Assembly (NCBI GenBank): GCA_003354225.1 | Contig: PIVH01000228.1 | Location: 1-6,849, forward strand | Direction: 5' to 3' | Origin: Globobulimina sp. | Lineage: Eukaryota > Foraminifera > Rotaliida | Length of the DNA stretch: 6,849 nucleotides | Shown: positions 5,335-6,849 of the stretch, one piece after another | Layout: every line of letters starts with the position of its first letter | How positions within the stretch are numbered: the stretch's first letter is position 1 | Program-made: the position numbers and the translations under genes | Notes under the pieces: model-generated | The model's database searches: none | What the model saw: the letters and a program-made list of their open reading frames with translations, nothing else | Told to the model about the DNA's origin: nothing

Positions 5335-6648
5335 ATGATTGATATTGTTCGAAAACATAATTATGGAACCTGGATCAAGCAGAAGGATTGGTTGCCCCTG
5401 CACATTGTTGATGCCGAAGGGTGTTTTTTTGTAGATGCAGGTGGTAACAAATATCTTGATTTTGCTTCACAGGCTGCGTGCTCCAACCTTGGCCATAAGA
5501 ATAAGAAAATAATTGGAGCGATTGAAAAACAATCAAATAAATTGTGCTATGTTGCGCCCTGGTTTACTTCTTCTGCCCAGGCCGAGTTGTCCGAACTTCT
5601 GCTTGAAATTTTCCCTGAAGGATTAAGTAAGTTCTTCTATTCGACGTCGGGTACGGAAGCAAATGAAGCTGCTTTTAAGATTGCCCGGATGTTCACGGGT
5701 AAATACAAAATTATTTCCCGCTATAATTCATATCATGGATCAACCGCAGGTTCTATTTCCACAACCGGAGATTTCAGGCGATGGGGCCATGAACCCGTTG
5801 GTACGATGAATGGCATTGTTTTCGGCCCTGAATGCAATTGTTACCGTTGTCCATTTAAGTTGGATTCAGGAAATTGTCAAACTGTATGTGTCGATTACTT
5901 TGACTATATCATCAAAAATGAAAACAATGTGGCCGCTGTTATCATTGAACCCATAGTAGGAACCAACGGTGTACTTGTTCCACCCAAAGATTACCTTCAA
6001 AAGCTTCGTGACATATGTGACAGAAACAACGTTTTGTTGATATTTGATGAAGTAATGAGTGGCTGGTGCAGAACCGGTGAATGGTTTGCCTGTCAGCACT
6101 GGAATGTTTTTCCTGATATATTGACGACTGCCAAAGGAGCAACATCCGCCTATGTCCCCCTTGGTATTACCGCTACAACCCAAAAAATAGCCAATTTTTT
6201 TAATGATGTCTCCTTTGCCCATGGACATACTTATGCAAGCCACCCTCTCATGTTGGCTACTTCCGTTGCCACAATTGAAGAAATGAAGCGTCTTGAGTTG
6301 AGAGAATGCGCCAGAGAAAAGGGCACCTATCTTGGGGAGTGCCTACAGAAGCTGAAAGATAAGCATAAGTCAGTAGGTGATGTTCGGGGAAAAGGTCTTT
6401 TGTGGGCAGTTGAATTGGTTCAGGATCAGAAAAAGAAGACGCCTTTTAATACTGCCAAAGACAAGTTCGAAGGCGACGATATTTTTGTCAGCAGGATTAC
6501 CAAAGAGATGTTCAAAAGAGGGGTGTATATGCTCTCCTGGACGTCTCACTTTATCCTTGCGCCACCTTTAATTATCTCAAGGGATGAGATTGATTTTGCA
6601 ATGAAAGTTCTTGATGAGAGCCTTGCCATTGCAGATAATGCGACTTAA
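5335..6648 (+). CDS. Class III PLP-dependent aminotransferase (omega/beta-amino acid type)
   Basis: Predicted 437-aa cytosolic fold-type I transaminase. Members move an amino group between an omega- or beta-amino acid (GABA, beta-alanine, taurine, ornithine) and a keto acid. Visible motifs are STSGTEANE (103-111, phosphate binding), SYHGST (132-137, PLP stacking), IIEPIVGTNG (203-212), FDEVMSGWCRTG (237-248, with Asp238 to the PLP nitrogen), the Schiff-base lysine Lys267 in TTAKGATSAYVPLG, and FAHGHTYASHPL. Length matches the family norm. A cysteine-rich insert CNCYRCPF...C...C (Cys167, 169, 172, 181, 185) is a variant seen in some taurine/beta-amino acid-type class III enzymes. The start is ATG 5335; the open frame extends upstream, but that part overlaps the dehydrogenase in another frame and carries no class III sequence. 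As last gene of the run it probably aminates the aldehyde handled by the preceding dehydrogenase, or supplies that aldehyde. Exact substrate is unknown. Confidence 0.9.
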   Translation: MIDIVRKHNYGTWIKQKDWLPLHIVDAEGCFFVDAGGNKYLDFASQAACSNLGHKNKKIIGAIEKQSNKLCYVAPWFTSSAQAELSELLLEIFPEGLSKFFYSTSGTEANEAAFKIARMFTGKYKIISRYNSYHGSTAGSISTTGDFRRWGHEPVGTMNGIVFGPECNCYRCPFKLDSGNCQTVCVDYFDYIIKNENNVAAVIIEPIVGTNGVLVPPKDYLQKLRDICDRNNVLLIFDEVMSGWCRTGEWFACQHWNVFPDILTTAKGATSAYVPLGITATTQKIANFFNDVSFAHGHTYASHPLMLATSVATIEEMKRLELRECAREKGTYLGECLQKLKDKHKSVGDVRGKGLLWAVELVQDQKKKTPFNTAKDKFEGDDIFVSRITKEMFKRGVYMLSWTSHFILAPPLIISRDEIDFAMKVLDESLAIADNAT

Positions 6649-6698
6649 TGAGTGCTTTTAAAAAATAGTATCCTTAACAGTGATAAAAATAAAAATAT

Positions 6699-6720
6699 TC
6701 TAAATATACGGGTATTTAGA
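6699..6720 (+). repeat. AT-rich inverted repeat downstream of the aminotransferase
   Basis: TCTAAATA and TATTTAGA form an 8-bp stem with a 6-nt loop (TACGGG), 50 nt after the last stop codon. The stem is almost all A-T and the next T-run (6732-6736) is 11 nt away, so it is at best a weak terminator; an operator-like role is equally possible. Confidence 0.3.
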
Positions 6721-6778
6721 TAGGAAGACACTTTTTGTTAATAGAAGTATGAAATAGATTCCAAAAGCTGAAATATGT

Positions 6779-6826
6779 ACCCGATCTGGATCGGACACAA
6801 CATGTTGTGTCCGATCCAGATCGGGT
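6779..6826. repeat. Perfect 48-nt palindrome at the right end, sibling of the 1-36 palindrome
   Basis: The two 24-nt arms are exactly complementary with no spacer (centre CATG). From outside inward an arm reads ACCCGA, TCTGGATCGG, ACACAA, CA. The outermost and near-central blocks equal those of 1-36, while the middle block is longer and different yet still self-complementary. No T-run follows on either strand within about ten bases, so it is not a standard intrinsic terminator, although it may act as a bidirectional one or protect the mRNA 3' end. It lies 130 nt after the aminotransferase stop; nothing else convincing is seen in that gap apart from the 6699-6720 inverted repeat. Confidence 0.88.
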
Positions 6827-6849
6827 CAGAATATTCTTGAAATAAAATA

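Noticed and set aside
6779-6826. Standard intrinsic (rho-independent) terminator
   Set aside because: No U-tract follows the stem on either strand within about ten bases, so it is listed as a palindromic repeat with possible terminator function only.

Overview
The window is a compact run of five same-strand (+) genes with short intergenic gaps and moderately AT-rich DNA (GC roughly 40% by eye, not computed). Most starts carry a good AAGGAG-type Shine-Dalgarno site. This suits a low-GC Bacillota (clostridial or Negativicutes-like) genome, but some AT-rich Desulfobacterota or other bacteria cannot be excluded. There is no rRNA, tRNA, CRISPR array, transposase or integrase in the window.

Layout. 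A long palindrome (1-36) and a leader with a consensus -35 box (81-86) precede an ATP-grasp carboxylate-amine/amino-acid ligase (192-1457). An EamA/DMT-family membrane exporter follows (1593-2492). After a 124-nt gap holding two small hairpins comes a second tight block: a crotonyl-CoA carboxylase/reductase (CCR) family enzyme (2617-3867), an aldehyde dehydrogenase superfamily enzyme 14 nt downstream (3882-5246), and a class III PLP aminotransferase (5335-6648). Between the last two lies a 24-codon ORF (5243-5317). It starts by ATGA overlap with the dehydrogenase stop and ends inside the aminotransferase Shine-Dalgarno. A second long palindrome (6779-6826) closes the window. The two palindromes share the same outer and inner blocks but have different, internally complementary middle stems.

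How the genes may work together (inference). No NRPS, PKS or carrier protein is present. Reductive or reductive-carboxylating chemistry on an enoyl-CoA (CCR), aldehyde chemistry on a semialdehyde or acyl-CoA (ALDH) and an omega/beta transamination (class III aminotransferase) could together make an unusual amino acid, for example a 2-alkyl-beta-amino acid. The ATP-grasp ligase could then join it to a second amino acid, and the EamA carrier could export the product. The logic resembles carnosine- or bacilysin-type dipeptide pathways, but I do not recognise this exact five-gene combination. The enzyme families are well supported by visible motifs; the pathway and product are hypothesis only.
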